Source: Henriciella pelagia (GTDB lineage Bacteria > Pseudomonadota > Alphaproteobacteria > Caulobacterales > Hyphomonadaceae). Taken from it: DNA of 64,000 nt. Within the stretch, counting starts at the first letter, position 1; every line of letters begins with the position of its first letter. Made by a program: the position numbers and the translations under genes. The stretch covers positions 1 to 64,000 of the forward strand of contig NZ_NCSU01000011.1 in the NCBI RefSeq assembly GCF_002088945.1, in the 5' to 3' direction. Shown here in pieces: positions 1 through 8,959 of the stretch. A model generated the notes under the pieces. The model searched no databases. It saw only the letters and a list, made by a program, of their open reading frames with translations, and was not told the DNA's origin.

Positions 1-3
1 CCC

Positions 4-1194
4 ATGGCCAAGGAGAAGTTTGAGCGGAACAAGCCGCACGTGAACATTGGCACGATCGGCCACGTTGACCACGGCAAGACGACGTTGACGGCAGCGATCA
101 CGATGACGATGGCGGAGACCTATGGCGGTGCGGCGAAGTCCTATGCGGACATCGACAATGCGCCAGAAGAGAAGGCCCGCGGCATCACCATCAACACCGC
201 GCACGTCGAGTATGAGACTGAGAACCGTCACTATGCGCACGTCGACTGCCCGGGTCACGCTGACTATGTGAAGAACATGATCACGGGTGCGGCGCAGATG
301 GACGGCGCGATCCTGGTTGTGAACGCTGCTGACGGCCCGATGCCGCAGACGCGCGAGCACATCCTGCTGGCCCGCCAGGTTGGCGTTCCTGCGCTTGTTG
401 TGTTCCTGAACAAGGTCGACCAGGTCGATGATGAAGAGCTTCTCGAGCTCGTCGAGATGGAAGTTCGTGAGCTTCTGTCCTCCTACGACTTCCCGGGCGA
501 CGACATTCCGATCGTTGCCGGTTCTGCGCTGGCCGCTGTTGAAGGCCGCGACGCGAACATCGGCAAGGACAAGATCATCGAGCTGATGGCCGCTGTCGAC
601 GAGTACATCCCGACGCCAGAGCGTCCGCTGGACAAGCCGTTCCTGATGCCGGTCGAGGACGTGTTCTCGATCTCCGGCCGCGGTACGGTTGTGACCGGCC
701 GTGTGGAGCAGGGCATCATCAAGGTTGGCGAGGAAGTCGAGATTGTCGGCATCCGCGACACGCAGAAGACGACGGTTACCGGCGTCGAGATGTTCCGCAA
801 GCTGCTCGACCAGGGCCAGGCCGGCGACAATATCGGCGCGCTGATCCGCGGTATCGACCGTGAAGGCGTCGAGCGTGGCCAGGTGCTGTGTAAGCCAGGT
901 TCAATCACGCCGCACACGACGTTCGAGGCAGAAGCCTACATCCTGACCAAGGAAGAGGGTGGCCGTCACACGCCATTCTTCACCAACTACCGTCCACAAT
1001 TCTACTTCCGTACGACGGACGTGACGGGTGTTGTGAAGCTTCCAGCGGACAAGGAAATGGTTCTGCCAGGCGACAACGTCAAAATGGAAGTCGAGCTCAT
1101 CGCGCCGATTGCCATGGACCAGGGCCTGCGCTTCGCCATCCGCGAAGGCGGCCGCACCGTCGGTGCAGGCGTCGTCTCCAGCGTGACGAAGTAA
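4..1194 (+). CDS. tuf: Elongation factor Tu
   Basis: This GTPase brings aminoacyl-tRNA to the ribosomal A site. The 396-residue length is normal for bacterial EF-Tu. The G1 P-loop GHVDHGKT is at residues 19-26, followed by the DCPGH (G3) and NKVD (G4) motifs and the two C-terminal beta-barrel domains. The ATG lies three bases into the window, so the promoter and ribosome-binding site are not visible. A strong terminator follows at 1262-1291, which closes the unit. EF-Tu next to tRNA-Trp suggests the tufB-type copy, but the usual secE and nusG do not follow. Identity is certain; whether a second tuf copy exists cannot be seen here. Confidence 0.99.
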   Translation: MAKEKFERNKPHVNIGTIGHVDHGKTTLTAAITMTMAETYGGAAKSYADIDNAPEEKARGITINTAHVEYETENRHYAHVDCPGHADYVKNMITGAAQMDGAILVVNAADGPMPQTREHILLARQVGVPALVVFLNKVDQVDDEELLELVEMEVRELLSSYDFPGDDIPIVAGSALAAVEGRDANIGKDKIIELMAAVDEYIPTPERPLDKPFLMPVEDVFSISGRGTVVTGRVEQGIIKVGEEVEIVGIRDTQKTTVTGVEMFRKLLDQGQAGDNIGALIRGIDREGVERGQVLCKPGSITPHTTFEAEAYILTKEEGGRHTPFFTNYRPQFYFRTTDVTGVVKLPADKEMVLPGDNVKMEVELIAPIAMDQGLRFAIREGGRTVGAGVVSSVTK

Positions 1195-1261
1195 GACCGA
1201 CCTTTAGTCCAGTGGACTGAAAACAGGTTGGACTTGCCCCGGCAGGGGGCGACACAAGATC

Positions 1262-1291
1262 AAAGGGCTGTCCGTAAGGGCAGCCCTTTTT
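1262..1291 (+). terminator. Rho-independent terminator after tuf
   Basis: AAGGGCTG and CAGCCCTT form an 8-bp stem around a short loop and run straight into a T tract. It lies about 70 bases after the tuf stop and just before the sulfotransferase gene, so the two genes are probably separate transcripts. Confidence 0.85.
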
Positions 1292-1329
1292 CATTGCCGA
1301 ACGGTGCAGCTTCTGCTGAACACGGAGAC

Positions 1330-2079
1330 ATGCCCAAACGGATCGATTTCATGATTGCCGGGGTGCAGAAGGGCGGGACCACCTCACTCGATGCCTATCT
1401 GCGCCAACATCCGGATATCTCAATGGCGAAGAAGAAAGAGGTTCACTTCTTCGACAAGCGCCCCCCGACCGGCATCCGCCCACTCGATTACTGGATCTAT
1501 CACCAGCAGTTTCACTGGAACGAGAAAGCCCGCGGCGCAAAGCTCGGTGAGGCGACGCCGATCCTGACCTGGTGGACGGGTGCGATGGAGCGGCTCTGGC
1601 GGTACAATCCCCACATCAAGGTCATCATGTTGCTGCGTGATCCGGTCGAGCGCGCCTGGTCGCATTTTCGCATGGACAAGCGCCTGCAGCGTGAAGGCGA
1701 GACCTTCTCCAACGCGATCCGCACCGAGCGCGAACGCGCCCGCCGCTCACTGCCCGGGCAGGATCGTGAACGTTCACAGGTCTCGCGCGGCTTCTACGCT
1801 CATCAGGTCCGTAATCTCAAACGGCTTTTCCCGGACGAGCAGCTCCTCTTCCTGCGAAGTGAAGACCTTTCGGCCAGCTCGCAGCCCGAACTGGACAAGG
1901 TCACTGACTTTCTCGGAGTATCGCGTTTCGTGTTTACCGAAGAGCCCCGGCATAATAGCGCGACCGATCGCGAAACCATGCTCCCAGAAGACCGCGCGTT
2001 GCTGCAAGATGCCTACGGCCTTGATGCGGAAGAGACCCGCAGTCTGCTCGGATGGGACAAGGGACCGTGGAGCGTCTGA
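1330..2079 (+). CDS. Sulfotransferase (PAPS-dependent)
   Basis: Predicted cytoplasmic sulfotransferase that moves sulfate from PAPS to a glycan or other acceptor. The N-terminal GVQKGGTTSL is the 5'-phosphosulfate-binding loop, and LLRDPVERAWSHF matches the 3'-phosphate-binding motif of the heparan-sulfate sulfotransferase-like superfamily. I prefer the ATG at 1330 (249 aa), which follows a GGAG and puts the P-loop at the usual distance from the start. The frame stays open upstream to 1228, but that would run through the tuf terminator. The gene sits alone between tuf and tRNA-Trp, an unusual place that suggests insertion. The acceptor is unknown; surface polysaccharide or lipid is plausible. 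Confidence 0.85.
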   Translation: MPKRIDFMIAGVQKGGTTSLDAYLRQHPDISMAKKKEVHFFDKRPPTGIRPLDYWIYHQQFHWNEKARGAKLGEATPILTWWTGAMERLWRYNPHIKVIMLLRDPVERAWSHFRMDKRLQREGETFSNAIRTERERARRSLPGQDRERSQVSRGFYAHQVRNLKRLFPDEQLLFLRSEDLSASSQPELDKVTDFLGVSRFVFTEEPRHNSATDRETMLPEDRALLQDAYGLDAEETRSLLGWDKGPWSV

Positions 2080-2153
2080 AACGGTTTGCAGTCGCCCGCG
2101 CCGAAGCCTGTTGCACTCAGGCTCGTGATCGGGCATTACACCGCTTCGCCTGA

Positions 2154-2229
2154 GCGGGTATAGCTCAGCTGGTAGAGCGGCGGTCTCCAAAACCGCAGGT
2201 CCTGGGTTCAAGTCCTAGTGCCCGTGCCA
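2154..2229 (+). tRNA. trnW: tRNA-Trp (anticodon CCA)
   Basis: A 76-nt cloverleaf with genomically encoded CCA. The acceptor arm GCGGGTA pairs with TGCCCGT (two wobbles), the T arm has GGTTCAAGTCC, and the 7-nt anticodon loop reads CTCCAAA, giving CCA. tRNA-Trp normally links tuf to secE-nusG in alphaproteobacteria. Here copper genes follow instead. Confidence 0.97.
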
Positions 2230-2309
2230 GGCGATCTTCACCACATTGTCATGCCGTTTGCGAAGCTGCTGCGTTGATCGCCTCCGCAAATCACCTATCT
2301 CTATCCTCG

Positions 2310-2750
2310 ATGACCGCGTTGCTCCGCCTTGCCATTCTAGGCTTCTTTGCGCTCTGCCTATCGGCAGGTCTGCTGGGCTGTAGCGTGTTTGCGCAGACAG
2401 CAGGTGCCGTCGAAGCCAGCTCGCACGTGGCTCCGACGGCGCACCACGCCCATGACCACCACGCGCAGCCCGCCGATCCTGCGAACCCGCCGGTCGGACA
2501 TGCGCATCATGGCGACGATGGCGCACTCGGCTGTGAGGCGTGCGACCAGAGCCTGGTCAATCGCGCCTCAGCCACGCCGGACAAGGCGCTGGACGGCTCC
2601 AGCTTTCCGTTGCCGAGATTGGTGGTCCCGGCAAGGCTTCAACTTGAGCCGCCTTCTCAGGCCGTGCAGCAGACCGATTGGCCGCCCGGCCTGGACCCGC
2701 CTTTACGCGGCTTGACCCTCATCCAGCAGAAAATCAGCCTCCTGATCTGA
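2310..2750 (+). CDS. Small secreted His-rich protein, probably copper-linked
   Basis: Unrecognised 146-residue protein. It begins with a hydrophobic segment (about residues 5-25, with a CSVFAQ stretch that could be a lipobox or cleavage region). A His-rich stretch follows (HHAHDHHAQ, then HAHHGDDG), with a CEACDQ pair that could bind metal. It lies 80 bases upstream of copA on the same strand and looks like the small periplasmic proteins (DUF2946-like) often found at the head of copper-resistance operons. The ATG at 2310 is chosen; a TTG at 2274 is also in frame. No strong Shine-Dalgarno is seen for either. The metal-binding role is inferred from composition and neighbours. Confidence 0.6.
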   Translation: MTALLRLAILGFFALCLSAGLLGCSVFAQTAGAVEASSHVAPTAHHAHDHHAQPADPANPPVGHAHHGDDGALGCEACDQSLVNRASATPDKALDGSSFPLPRLVVPARLQLEPPSQAVQQTDWPPGLDPPLRGLTLIQQKISLLI

Positions 2751-2829
2751 TCGCAGCGATCTTTGCCCCGCGCCGTCGCGCGCTGGCCGATTTCGCTCAT
2801 CCTTCCATCAGACAACACGCTGAAAATCC

Positions 2830-4848
2830 ATGTTCAACAGACGACATTTCCTCGGGATGTCTGGCGCAGCCATCGGCGCGACCAGCCTCCTTCCCGCCTG
2901 GGCCCGCAGTGCTGCCCACGGCAATCTCGGTCTGCCCACCCTGACAGGCACCGAGTTCAATCTCGACATAAGCCAGTTCCCGGTCCGCATTGATGGGCGC
3001 TCCGGCATCGCGACCGGCGTCAATGGCACGCTGCCGGCACCGCTCATCCGCTTCCGCGAGGGCGACGACATCACCATCAATGTGAAGAACAATCTGAAAG
3101 CCGACACCAGCATCCATTGGCATGGGCTTCTGGTGCCATTCTACATGGATGGTGTGCCTGGCGTGTCCTTCCCGGGGATCAGGCCGGGTGAGACCTTTCA
3201 GTACAAATTCGCCGTGCCGCAATCGGGCACCTACTGGTATCACTCGCATTCCGGCCTGCAGGAACAGGTCGGCCATTACGGGCCGATCATCATCGACCCG
3301 GCGGGCGCTGACCCGGTCGCATATGACCGCGAATACGTCCTTGTCCTCTCAGACTGGAGTTTCGAGAATCCGCACCGCATTTTCGCCAAGCTGAAGAAGT
3401 CTTCGGAATCCTACAATTTCAATCAGCGCACATTGGGTGACTTCGCTGACGATGCGGCCAGAGAAGGCTTTGGCACCGCGCTCGAAGACCGCGCCATGTG
3501 GGGGCAGATGCGGATGAGCCCGCGCGACCTCGCAGACGTGACCGGCGCGACCTATACGTATCTGATCAACGGCCATTCGACGCTCGACAACTGGAACGCC
3601 TTGTTTGAACCCGGCGAACGCGTGCGTCTGCGCATCATCAATGCGTCGGCCATGTCGATCTTCAACTTCCGCATCCCGGGCCTGCCGATGAGCGTGGTCG
3701 CGTCTGATGGCCTCAATGTCCGCCCGGTAGAGACTGATGAGTTCCAGATCGGTGTTGCTGAAACATATGATGTGGTCGTTCAGCCTGAGCGGGCAGGGGC
3801 GTATGCGATGGTTGCCGAATCCATCGACCGGTCGGGCCAGGCCGTCGCGACGCTCGGCAGTCAGCCGGGACTGCGCGCCGAAGCACCGCAGATCCGTGCG
3901 GTGCCCACCCTCACCATGAAGGACATGGCGATGGATCATGGCTCAATGAGCGGTATGGATCACGACGCGCATGACATGAAGGCGATGGATCACAGCCAGC
4001 ACGATATGGGTGGTATGGACCATGGCGATCACGATATGAAAGCTATGGACCATTCAGGCCACGACACGGATGGCAAGGATCATTCCGGTCATGACATGGG
4101 CGGGATGGATCATTCCGGTCACGATATGGACGGTATGGATCACTCGCAGCATGATATGGGTGACGGTAGCGAGATGCAGATGCACGCGCACAAGACCGGC
4201 CCGGGCGTTGCCAACACGGCGATGATGCCCGTGAGCCGGCTGGACGAGCCGGGTATCGGCCTCGACGATGTGAACCACCGCGTGCTGACCTATTCGCAGC
4301 TGCGCTCGCTCGACATGAACCCGGACATGCGGGCGCCAGACCGCGAGCTTCAGATCCACCTCACGTCAAACATGCACCGCTATATGTGGTCGTTTAACGG
4401 GGTGAAATTCTCTGAGGTGAAGGAATCGATCCGATTGCAGGAAGGCGAGCGCGTGCGCTTCAATCTCGTCAACGATACGATGATGCCGCATCCGATCCAC
4501 CTGCACGGCATGTTCTTCGATCTCGTGAATGGCGGCGGCCACCACAAGCCACGCAAGCACACCGTCATCGTCAAACCGGGAGAGAAAGTCGCCTTCGACG
4601 TTACGGCCGAACATGTCGGCGACTGGGCGTTCCACTGCCACCTTCTCTATCACATGCATGCCGGGATGATGAATGTAGTCTCGGTGATGCCGAAGGACGG
4701 AAATGTGCCGACGCCAACCTCACACGATCCGCATGCTGGCCACGACATGTCCTCAGGAAAGATGGATCATTCAGGCCATGAGGGACATGACATGCCAAAG
4801 GATGATCCCCATGCAGGCCATGATATGAGCAAGGGAGAGCACCACTGA
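2830..4848 (+). CDS. copA: Copper-resistance multicopper oxidase CopA
   Basis: Periplasmic multicopper oxidase that oxidises or sequesters copper. The N-terminus has a twin-arginine signal (RRHFLG at residues 4-9). The copper ligands are visible: HWH at 96-98, HSH at 138-140, HPIHLHG at 554-560 and HCHLLYHMHAGM at 602-613, covering the type 1, 2 and 3 sites. A Met/His-rich insert of seven decapeptides occupies residues 376-445, and a second HDM-rich tail fills the last 40 residues. At 672 aa it is a little longer than typical CopA because of these repeats. The stop overlaps the copB start (TGATG), so the two are translationally coupled. Confidence 0.96.
   Translation: MFNRRHFLGMSGAAIGATSLLPAWARSAAHGNLGLPTLTGTEFNLDISQFPVRIDGRSGIATGVNGTLPAPLIRFREGDDITINVKNNLKADTSIHWHGLLVPFYMDGVPGVSFPGIRPGETFQYKFAVPQSGTYWYHSHSGLQEQVGHYGPIIIDPAGADPVAYDREYVLVLSDWSFENPHRIFAKLKKSSESYNFNQRTLGDFADDAAREGFGTALEDRAMWGQMRMSPRDLADVTGATYTYLINGHSTLDNWNALFEPGERVRLRIINASAMSIFNFRIPGLPMSVVASDGLNVRPVETDEFQIGVAETYDVVVQPERAGAYAMVAESIDRSGQAVATLGSQPGLRAEAPQIRAVPTLTMKDMAMDHGSMSGMDHDAHDMKAMDHSQHDMGGMDHGDHDMKAMDHSGHDTDGKDHSGHDMGGMDHSGHDMDGMDHSQHDMGDGSEMQMHAHKTGPGVANTAMMPVSRLDEPGIGLDDVNHRVLTYSQLRSLDMNPDMRAPDRELQIHLTSNMHRYMWSFNGVKFSEVKESIRLQEGERVRFNLVNDTMMPHPIHLHGMFFDLVNGGGHHKPRKHTVIVKPGEKVAFDVTAEHVGDWAFHCHLLYHMHAGMMNVVSVMPKDGNVPTPTSHDPHAGHDMSSGKMDHSGHEGHDMPKDDPHAGHDMSKGEHH
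3955..4164 (+). repeat. Seven tandem 30-bp units coding MDHxxHDMxx in copA
   Basis: Seven consecutive in-frame 30-base units encode decapeptides of the form MDHSGHDMGG, each offering two Met and two His as copper ligands. One unit has Thr for the second Met and the next has Lys for the first. Unit number is likely to vary between strains by slippage or recombination. Confidence 0.9.
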
Positions 4849-5645
4849 TGACCAACCGTTTCAGACGCACCCTTTGTCTTGGAGCCGCCAGCCTGCTCGT
4901 CATGCCCGCCGCCATTGCAGAGGAGGGTGATGCGCCCTGGTCAATGGCAGATGAGGTCTTCGGCGAGGAGGCAATGCGCCATTCGCGCGACCACCTGCGC
5001 CATTCGCATGGATCGATGAACACCTTCTATGTTCAGGCCGAGCGGTTCGAATTGCAGGCTTTCGACGACGAGGATGTGCTGCTGCTTGATGGTAATGCCT
5101 GGTATGGCGGCGATATCAACAAGCTCTGGCTCAAGACCGAGCTGGAATATCTGCCCGATGAAAGCGACCTTGAAGAAGCGGAGGTGCAGCTTCTCTGGTC
5201 GCGGGCCGTATCGCCCTATTTCGATATCCAGACCGGCATTCGCCAGGACTTCGAACCGCGGGGTCGGACCCACTTCGTCGCCGGTTTCCAGGGGCTCGCG
5301 CCATACCTGTTCGAACTGGACGGGGCGGCCTTTGTGTCAACCGACGGCGACCTCACCGCCCGAGTCGAGAGCGAGTATGAGCTTCTGCTTACCCAGCGCC
5401 TCATCCTGCAGCCGCGCGCCGAACTCGAACTGTCTGCGCAGGAAATTCCAGAGCTCGAGACCGGTTCCGGCGTAACGAGCCTCAGTGCAGGACTTCGTCT
5501 GCGATACGAAATCAAGCGCGAATTTGCCCCTTACGTCGGCGTGGAGTGGCAAAAAGCCTTCGGCGATACGGCTGACTTTGCAAAAGCGGCAGGGGAAGAG
5601 AGCGAGGCGGTCGCTTTTGTGATCGGCGTCAGAGCCTGGCACTGA
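4848..5645 (+). CDS. copB: Copper-resistance outer-membrane protein CopB
   Basis: Outer-membrane partner of CopA, 265 residues. It has a signal peptide (residues 1-24, ending in a PAAIAE-like cleavage region) and a short charged and His-containing linker. The barrel-forming part has the typical CopB run LWLKTE, then VQLLWSRAVSPYFDIQTGIR, and ends in an aromatic-rich strand (VIGVRAWH). The start codon overlaps the copA stop, so CopA and CopB are made together. The usual Met-rich N-terminal region of CopB is nearly absent here, perhaps because CopA carries so many metal-binding repeats. No copC, copD or regulator gene follows. Confidence 0.93.
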   Translation: MTNRFRRTLCLGAASLLVMPAAIAEEGDAPWSMADEVFGEEAMRHSRDHLRHSHGSMNTFYVQAERFELQAFDDEDVLLLDGNAWYGGDINKLWLKTELEYLPDESDLEEAEVQLLWSRAVSPYFDIQTGIRQDFEPRGRTHFVAGFQGLAPYLFELDGAAFVSTDGDLTARVESEYELLLTQRLILQPRAELELSAQEIPELETGSGVTSLSAGLRLRYEIKREFAPYVGVEWQKAFGDTADFAKAAGEESEAVAFVIGVRAWH

Positions 5646-5668
5646 TCGATACCGATAGAAGCCATGGA

Positions 5669-5700
5669 GCCAGCCTGTTTCACATTTGAGACAGGCTGGC
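5669..5700 (+). terminator. Perfect 10-bp hairpin after copB
   Basis: GCCAGCCTGT and ACAGGCTGGC form a perfect stem with a 12-nt loop, 24 bases after the copB stop. No clear T tract follows, so it may act as an RNA-stabilising or Rho-assisted terminator. Confidence 0.6.
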
Positions 5701-5819
5701 GTCCGTTTGTCCCTCGTGCCGGTCTTCACATCGTGATCAACTGCGCGCATGTTGAGGACAATTATGAGCGTCAGGCGATGCCCTGCGCGTAGCAATGAAA
5801 TCAGGGAGATCAATCGATC

Positions 5820-7778
5820 ATGAGTCACGAGGTAACAACGCATCCGGTTCCGGAAGCTTTCGCTTCCCAGGCCAATCTGACTCCGGAAAAATATCGCGAG
5901 ATGTATTCTGCCTCGATTGACGACCCAGAAGCATTCTGGGGCGAGCATGGCAAGCGCATCAAGTGGATGACGCCGTACACGAAAGTGAAAGACGTCTCTT
6001 GGAATCGCGATGACCTTCATGTGCGCTGGTTTTCAGACGGCACGCTGAATGTCACTGAGAGTTGCCTCGACCGCCATCTGGAAACGCGCGCCGACAAGCC
6101 TGCCATTATCTGGGAGGGCGACGATCCGGAAGACAGCCACACGCTGACCTACAGGCAGATGTATCATGCGGTGTGCCGCTTCTCCAATGTTCTCAAGGAG
6201 ATGGGGGTCAAGAAGGGCGACCGCGTCACGATCTACATGCCAATGATCGTCGAGGCTGCGATGGCAATGCTGGCCTGCGCGCGCATTGGTGCCGTCCACT
6301 CTGTCGTCTTCGGTGGATTTTCGCCTGAAGCGCTCGCAGGGCGGATTACAGACTGCGAATCGAAGTTCGTCATCACCGCAGACGAAGGCGTTCGAGGGGG
6401 CAGGATCGTTCCGCTGAAAGTGAACTGCGACAAGGCATGTGACCTTGCCAATGGCATGGTGGAAAAGGTACTCGTTGTTCGCCGCACTGGAAATGATGTG
6501 GACATGAAAGCAGGCCGTGATCTCTGGCTGCATGAAATTGGCGCTGACGTCGCCGACACCTGCCCACCTGAGCCGATGAACGCAGAAGACCCGCTCTTCA
6601 TCCTCTACACTTCAGGCTCTACCGGCAAGCCGAAAGGCGTCCTGCATACCTGCGGCGGATACCTTGTCTGGGCTTCCATGACGCATGAATACGTGTTCGA
6701 CCTCAAGGAAGATGATGTCTTCTGGTGTTCGGCCGATGTCGGCTGGGTTACGGGGCACACCTACATCGTCTACGGCCCCCTGGCGAACGGTGCGACCTCG
6801 GTCATGTTCGAAGGCGTGCCGACCTATCCGAGCGCTTCGCGCTTCTGGGAAGCGTGTGACAAGCACGGCGTAACCATTTTCTATACTGCGCCGACAGCGA
6901 TTCGCGCCCTGATGCGTGAAGGTGACGAGCCGGTGAAATCGACCGACCGCTCCTCGCTCCGCCTTCTTGGCACGGTGGGCGAGCCCATCAATCCGGAAGC
7001 CTGGGAATGGTATTTCAAGGTGGTGGGTGAAGAACGCTGCCCGATTGTTGACACTTGGTGGCAGACAGAGACCGGCGGCACCATGATCGTTCCGCTTCCT
7101 GGCACAAGCGAGATGAAGCCAGGCGCCGGCTCTCATCCCTTCTTCGGCGTGCAGCCTAAACTGGTCGATGCAGAAGGACATGAGTTGCGCGGTGCAACCG
7201 AAGGCAACCTCATCATCACCGACAGCTGGCCGGGCCAGATGCGGACCGTCTATGGCGACCACCAGCGATTCATAGAAACCTATTTCTCCGCCTATCCCGG
7301 CAATTATTTCACCGGGGATGGCTGCCGGCGCGATGAGGATGGCTTCTACTGGATCACCGGCCGGGTCGACGATGTCATCAACGTTTCCGGCCATCGCATG
7401 GGCACCGCGGAAGTCGAGAGCGCTCTGGTGTCACACGACGCCGTCGCTGAAGCGGCGGTTGTCGGATATCCGCACGATATCAAGGGGCAGGGCATCTATG
7501 CCTATGTCACGACGGTTGCGGAAGTTGAGCCAAGCGATGAGCTGAAGTCGGAACTAGTCAGACATGTCCGGTCGGAAATCGGACCGATCGCCAGCCCGGA
7601 CCTGATCCAGTTTTCCTCAGGGCTTCCGAAAACGCGTTCCGGCAAGATCATGCGTCGGATTCTGCGCAAGATTGCCGAGGACAGTTTCGATAATCTCGGT
7701 GACACGTCCACCCTCGCAGAACCGGAAGTGGTCGAGCAGTTGATCGAAGGTCGCCAGAACCGCAAGGCACATGCCTGA
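5820..7778 (+). CDS. acs: Acetyl-CoA synthetase
   Basis: AMP-forming acetate:CoA ligase that activates acetate for the TCA and glyoxylate cycles. The length of 652 aa is standard. The adenylate-forming loop [11 protein letters not shown] is at residues 263-273. DTWWQTETG, the [15 protein letters not shown] hinge region and the C-terminal [11 protein letters not shown] are present; K609 is the conserved lysine that Pat-type acetyltransferases modify to switch the enzyme off. The start is supported by AGGGAG upstream of the ATG. The gene stands alone between the copB hairpin and a terminator that faces the opposite strand. Confidence 0.98.
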   Translation: MSHEVTTHPVPEAFASQANLTPEKYREMYSASIDDPEAFWGEHGKRIKWMTPYTKVKDVSWNRDDLHVRWFSDGTLNVTESCLDRHLETRADKPAIIWEGDDPEDSHTLTYRQMYHAVCRFSNVLKEMGVKKGDRVTIYMPMIVEAAMAMLACARIGAVHSVVFGGFSPEALAGRITDCESKFVITADEGVRGGRIVPLKVNCDKACDLANGMVEKVLVVRRTGNDVDMKAGRDLWLHEIGADVADTCPPEPMNAEDPLFILYTSGSTGKPKGVLHTCGGYLVWASMTHEYVFDLKEDDVFWCSADVGWVTGHTYIVYGPLANGATSVMFEGVPTYPSASRFWEACDKHGVTIFYTAPTAIRALMREGDEPVKSTDRSSLRLLGTVGEPINPEAWEWYFKVVGEERCPIVDTWWQTETGGTMIVPLPGTSEMKPGAGSHPFFGVQPKLVDAEGHELRGATEGNLIITDSWPGQMRTVYGDHQRFIETYFSAYPGNYFTGDGCRRDEDGFYWITGRVDDVINVSGHRMGTAEVESALVSHDAVAEAAVVGYPHDIKGQGIYAYVTTVAEVEPSDELKSELVRHVRSEIGPIASPDLIQFSSGLPKTRSGKIMRRILRKIAEDSFDNLGDTSTLAEPEVVEQLIEGRQNRKAHA

Positions 7779-7788
7779 TTTATCCCAC

Positions 7789-7820
7789 AAAAAAAGAAGC
7801 GCAGGCCTCTCGGCCTGCGC
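7789..7820 (-). terminator. Rho-independent terminator for the small minus-strand gene
   Basis: GCGCAGGCC and GGCCTGCGC form a 9-bp GC-rich stem with a TCTC loop (7799-7820). Read on the minus strand, the stem is followed by TTC and a run of seven T. It therefore terminates minus-strand transcription from the small gene at 7862-8005. It may also stop acs from the other side, although that side lacks a T run. Confidence 0.8.
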
Positions 7821-7861
7821 TCACTCTTGATGTGCGTCCTCTGGAGAGGACCTCGTAAAGC

Positions 7862-8005
7862 CTAGCGAAGCATCGCCGTCGATACTGGCGCTGGCTGAAC
7901 AGATTCGGCCTCTTTCTGAGTGTCAGCCGTGTCGGTTGCAACGCCAAGCCAGCTGATCAGAACAGCTACAAAGAAGTCGCGAACGGCGATCAATGCGGCA
8001 ATCAT
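7862..8005 (-). CDS. 47-residue small membrane protein, unrecognised
   Basis: A 47-codon frame beginning MIAALIAVRDFFVAVLISWL and ending STAMLR. Residues 1-24 are hydrophobic and could form one membrane helix; the rest is an acidic and polar tail rich in Thr, Glu and Pro. Three independent signals support it. AGGTGG lies seven bases before the ATG. A sigma70-like promoter (TTGCCT, 17 bases, TATAAG) lies at 8037-8065. A T-run terminator on the same strand lies at 7789-7820. It is therefore a self-contained monocistronic unit between acs and the Hpt gene. I do not recognise the family; a small inner-membrane regulator or stress peptide are possibilities, not findings. Confidence 0.7.
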   Translation of the reverse strand: MIAALIAVRDFFVAVLISWLGVATDTADTQKEAESVQPAPVSTAMLR

Positions 8006-8036
8006 GTTTCATCCACCTATTGAAAATCGATAAGTG

Positions 8037-8065
8037 CTTATACGCCCAAGACGCTTCAGAGGCAA
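8037..8065 (-). promoter_or_regulatory. Sigma70-type promoter for the 47-residue gene
   Basis: On the minus strand TTGCCT (8060-8065) and TATAAG (8037-8042) are separated by exactly 17 bases. The -10 box ends about 32 bases before the ATG at 8005, a normal leader length. Confidence 0.6.
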
Positions 8066-8152
8066 TTACAAAAGTAGCGCGGCGACAGCCGGACGGCTTA
8101 ACGTCTGGATAAGCAATGCCTGCGTCTACTCGTTGTTGACAAGACAGGCAGG

Positions 8153-8545
8153 ATGACCATGCACGCTCAGGCTGAAATCGATCTCGATCATTTGCTCTCC
8201 ATGACGGGCGGCGACGCCGACCTTGCAGAGGAGGTTATTGATATTTTCCGCGAGCAGGCCGCCATCTGGTCCCGGCTGCTTGACCCTCGCGCTGATGCGA
8301 GCCAGTGGGCCGACGCCGCTCACACCTTGAAAGGCGCGGCCCTCAGCATCGGGGCGGACGACCTCGCCGAGGCATGCCGCAAGGCAGAGACAGCCGGTCG
8401 TGACCTGCCTCCGTCGGTCGCGGGTGCAGCCCTGCTACTGAATGAGGTGAAAGATCAGATCGCCATGACGCTCGAAGCGTGCGGGCGAGCAACTCACGCC
8501 TTGTCGAGGCCGGGTTTGAGGGCATCGAAGGCCTCGAACTCATAG
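8153..8545 (+). CDS. Histidine phosphotransfer (Hpt) domain protein
   Basis: A 130-residue single-domain Hpt protein that relays phosphate between response-regulator receiver domains. The phospho-acceptor is H57 in AHTLKGAALSIGADDL, the standard Hpt HTLKG signature, inside a four-helix-bundle pattern. A second ATG at 8159 fits the AGG spacing slightly better. The gene's last 52 bases overlap the end of the convergent chorismate mutase gene. No kinase or regulator lies next to it. Small Hpt proteins in alphaproteobacteria (ChpT aside) often act in stress or cell-cycle relays, but the partner cannot be named here. Confidence 0.85.
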   Translation: MTMHAQAEIDLDHLLSMTGGDADLAEEVIDIFREQAAIWSRLLDPRADASQWADAAHTLKGAALSIGADDLAEACRKAETAGRDLPPSVAGAALLLNEVKDQIAMTLEACGRATHALSRPGLRASKASNS

Positions 8546-8838
8546 GCGATGCAGCGGTCAATCAGGGTGCGCCACACCGGCTCGGCGATGGCGGGGGACA
8601 GACCCTGCTTCCTGGCCTCGGCGACGACCTTGCTGACCACATCTTCAATTCGTGCGCGATCATGCACGCTCTTGCGGGTCCCCTTGATGCGGGCGGCGGC
8701 ATCCATGAAGGACTGGCGCTCCACGAGCAGCCTGACCAGTGCCCGGTCGAGACGGTCGATCTCGAAGCGCACGTCAGCCATGGTCTGCGCGGATTGTGCC
8801 GTGTGGCGGCGGGTATCGGGATCGGCGGTGTCTGTCAT
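8494..8838 (-). CDS. Chorismate mutase (AroQ class)
   Basis: Converts chorismate to prephenate, the first committed step to Phe and Tyr. The all-helical AroQ fold is recognisable: RFEIDRLDRALVRLLVERQSFMDAAARIKG, then VHDRARIEDVVSKV and a C-terminal WRTLIDRCIAYE helix. The active-site Arg and Lys residues sit in helix 1 and after KGTRKS. I choose the ATG at 8838 because AGGAG lies five bases upstream; the frame extends to 8874. With 114 residues it is monofunctional, with no attached prephenate dehydratase. It ends inside the Hpt gene on the other strand. Confidence 0.9.
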   Translation of the reverse strand: MTDTADPDTRRHTAQSAQTMADVRFEIDRLDRALVRLLVERQSFMDAAARIKGTRKSVHDRARIEDVVSKVVAEARKQGLSPAIAEPVWRTLIDRCIAYEFEAFDALKPGLDKA

Positions 8839-8959
8839 GTCGGCTCCTGATAGTCCCATAAGGCTTTCATTCATATAAGACGAGCCGCCAGACGTAGAGG
8901 TGTGGCGGCTCGACGCAGAGTTTCATTTGCGCTCGATTCGAGCCAGGCGGGCGCAGGCG

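Noticed and set aside
2154-2229. tRNA-Trp as the attachment site of a genomic island
   Set aside because: I found no repeat of its 3' end downstream and no integrase gene near it, so integration there is not supported by this window.
3955-4164. Regular 30-base repeats that could suggest a CRISPR-like array
   Set aside because: They are in frame, code for MDHxxHDM units in copA, and have no unique spacers.
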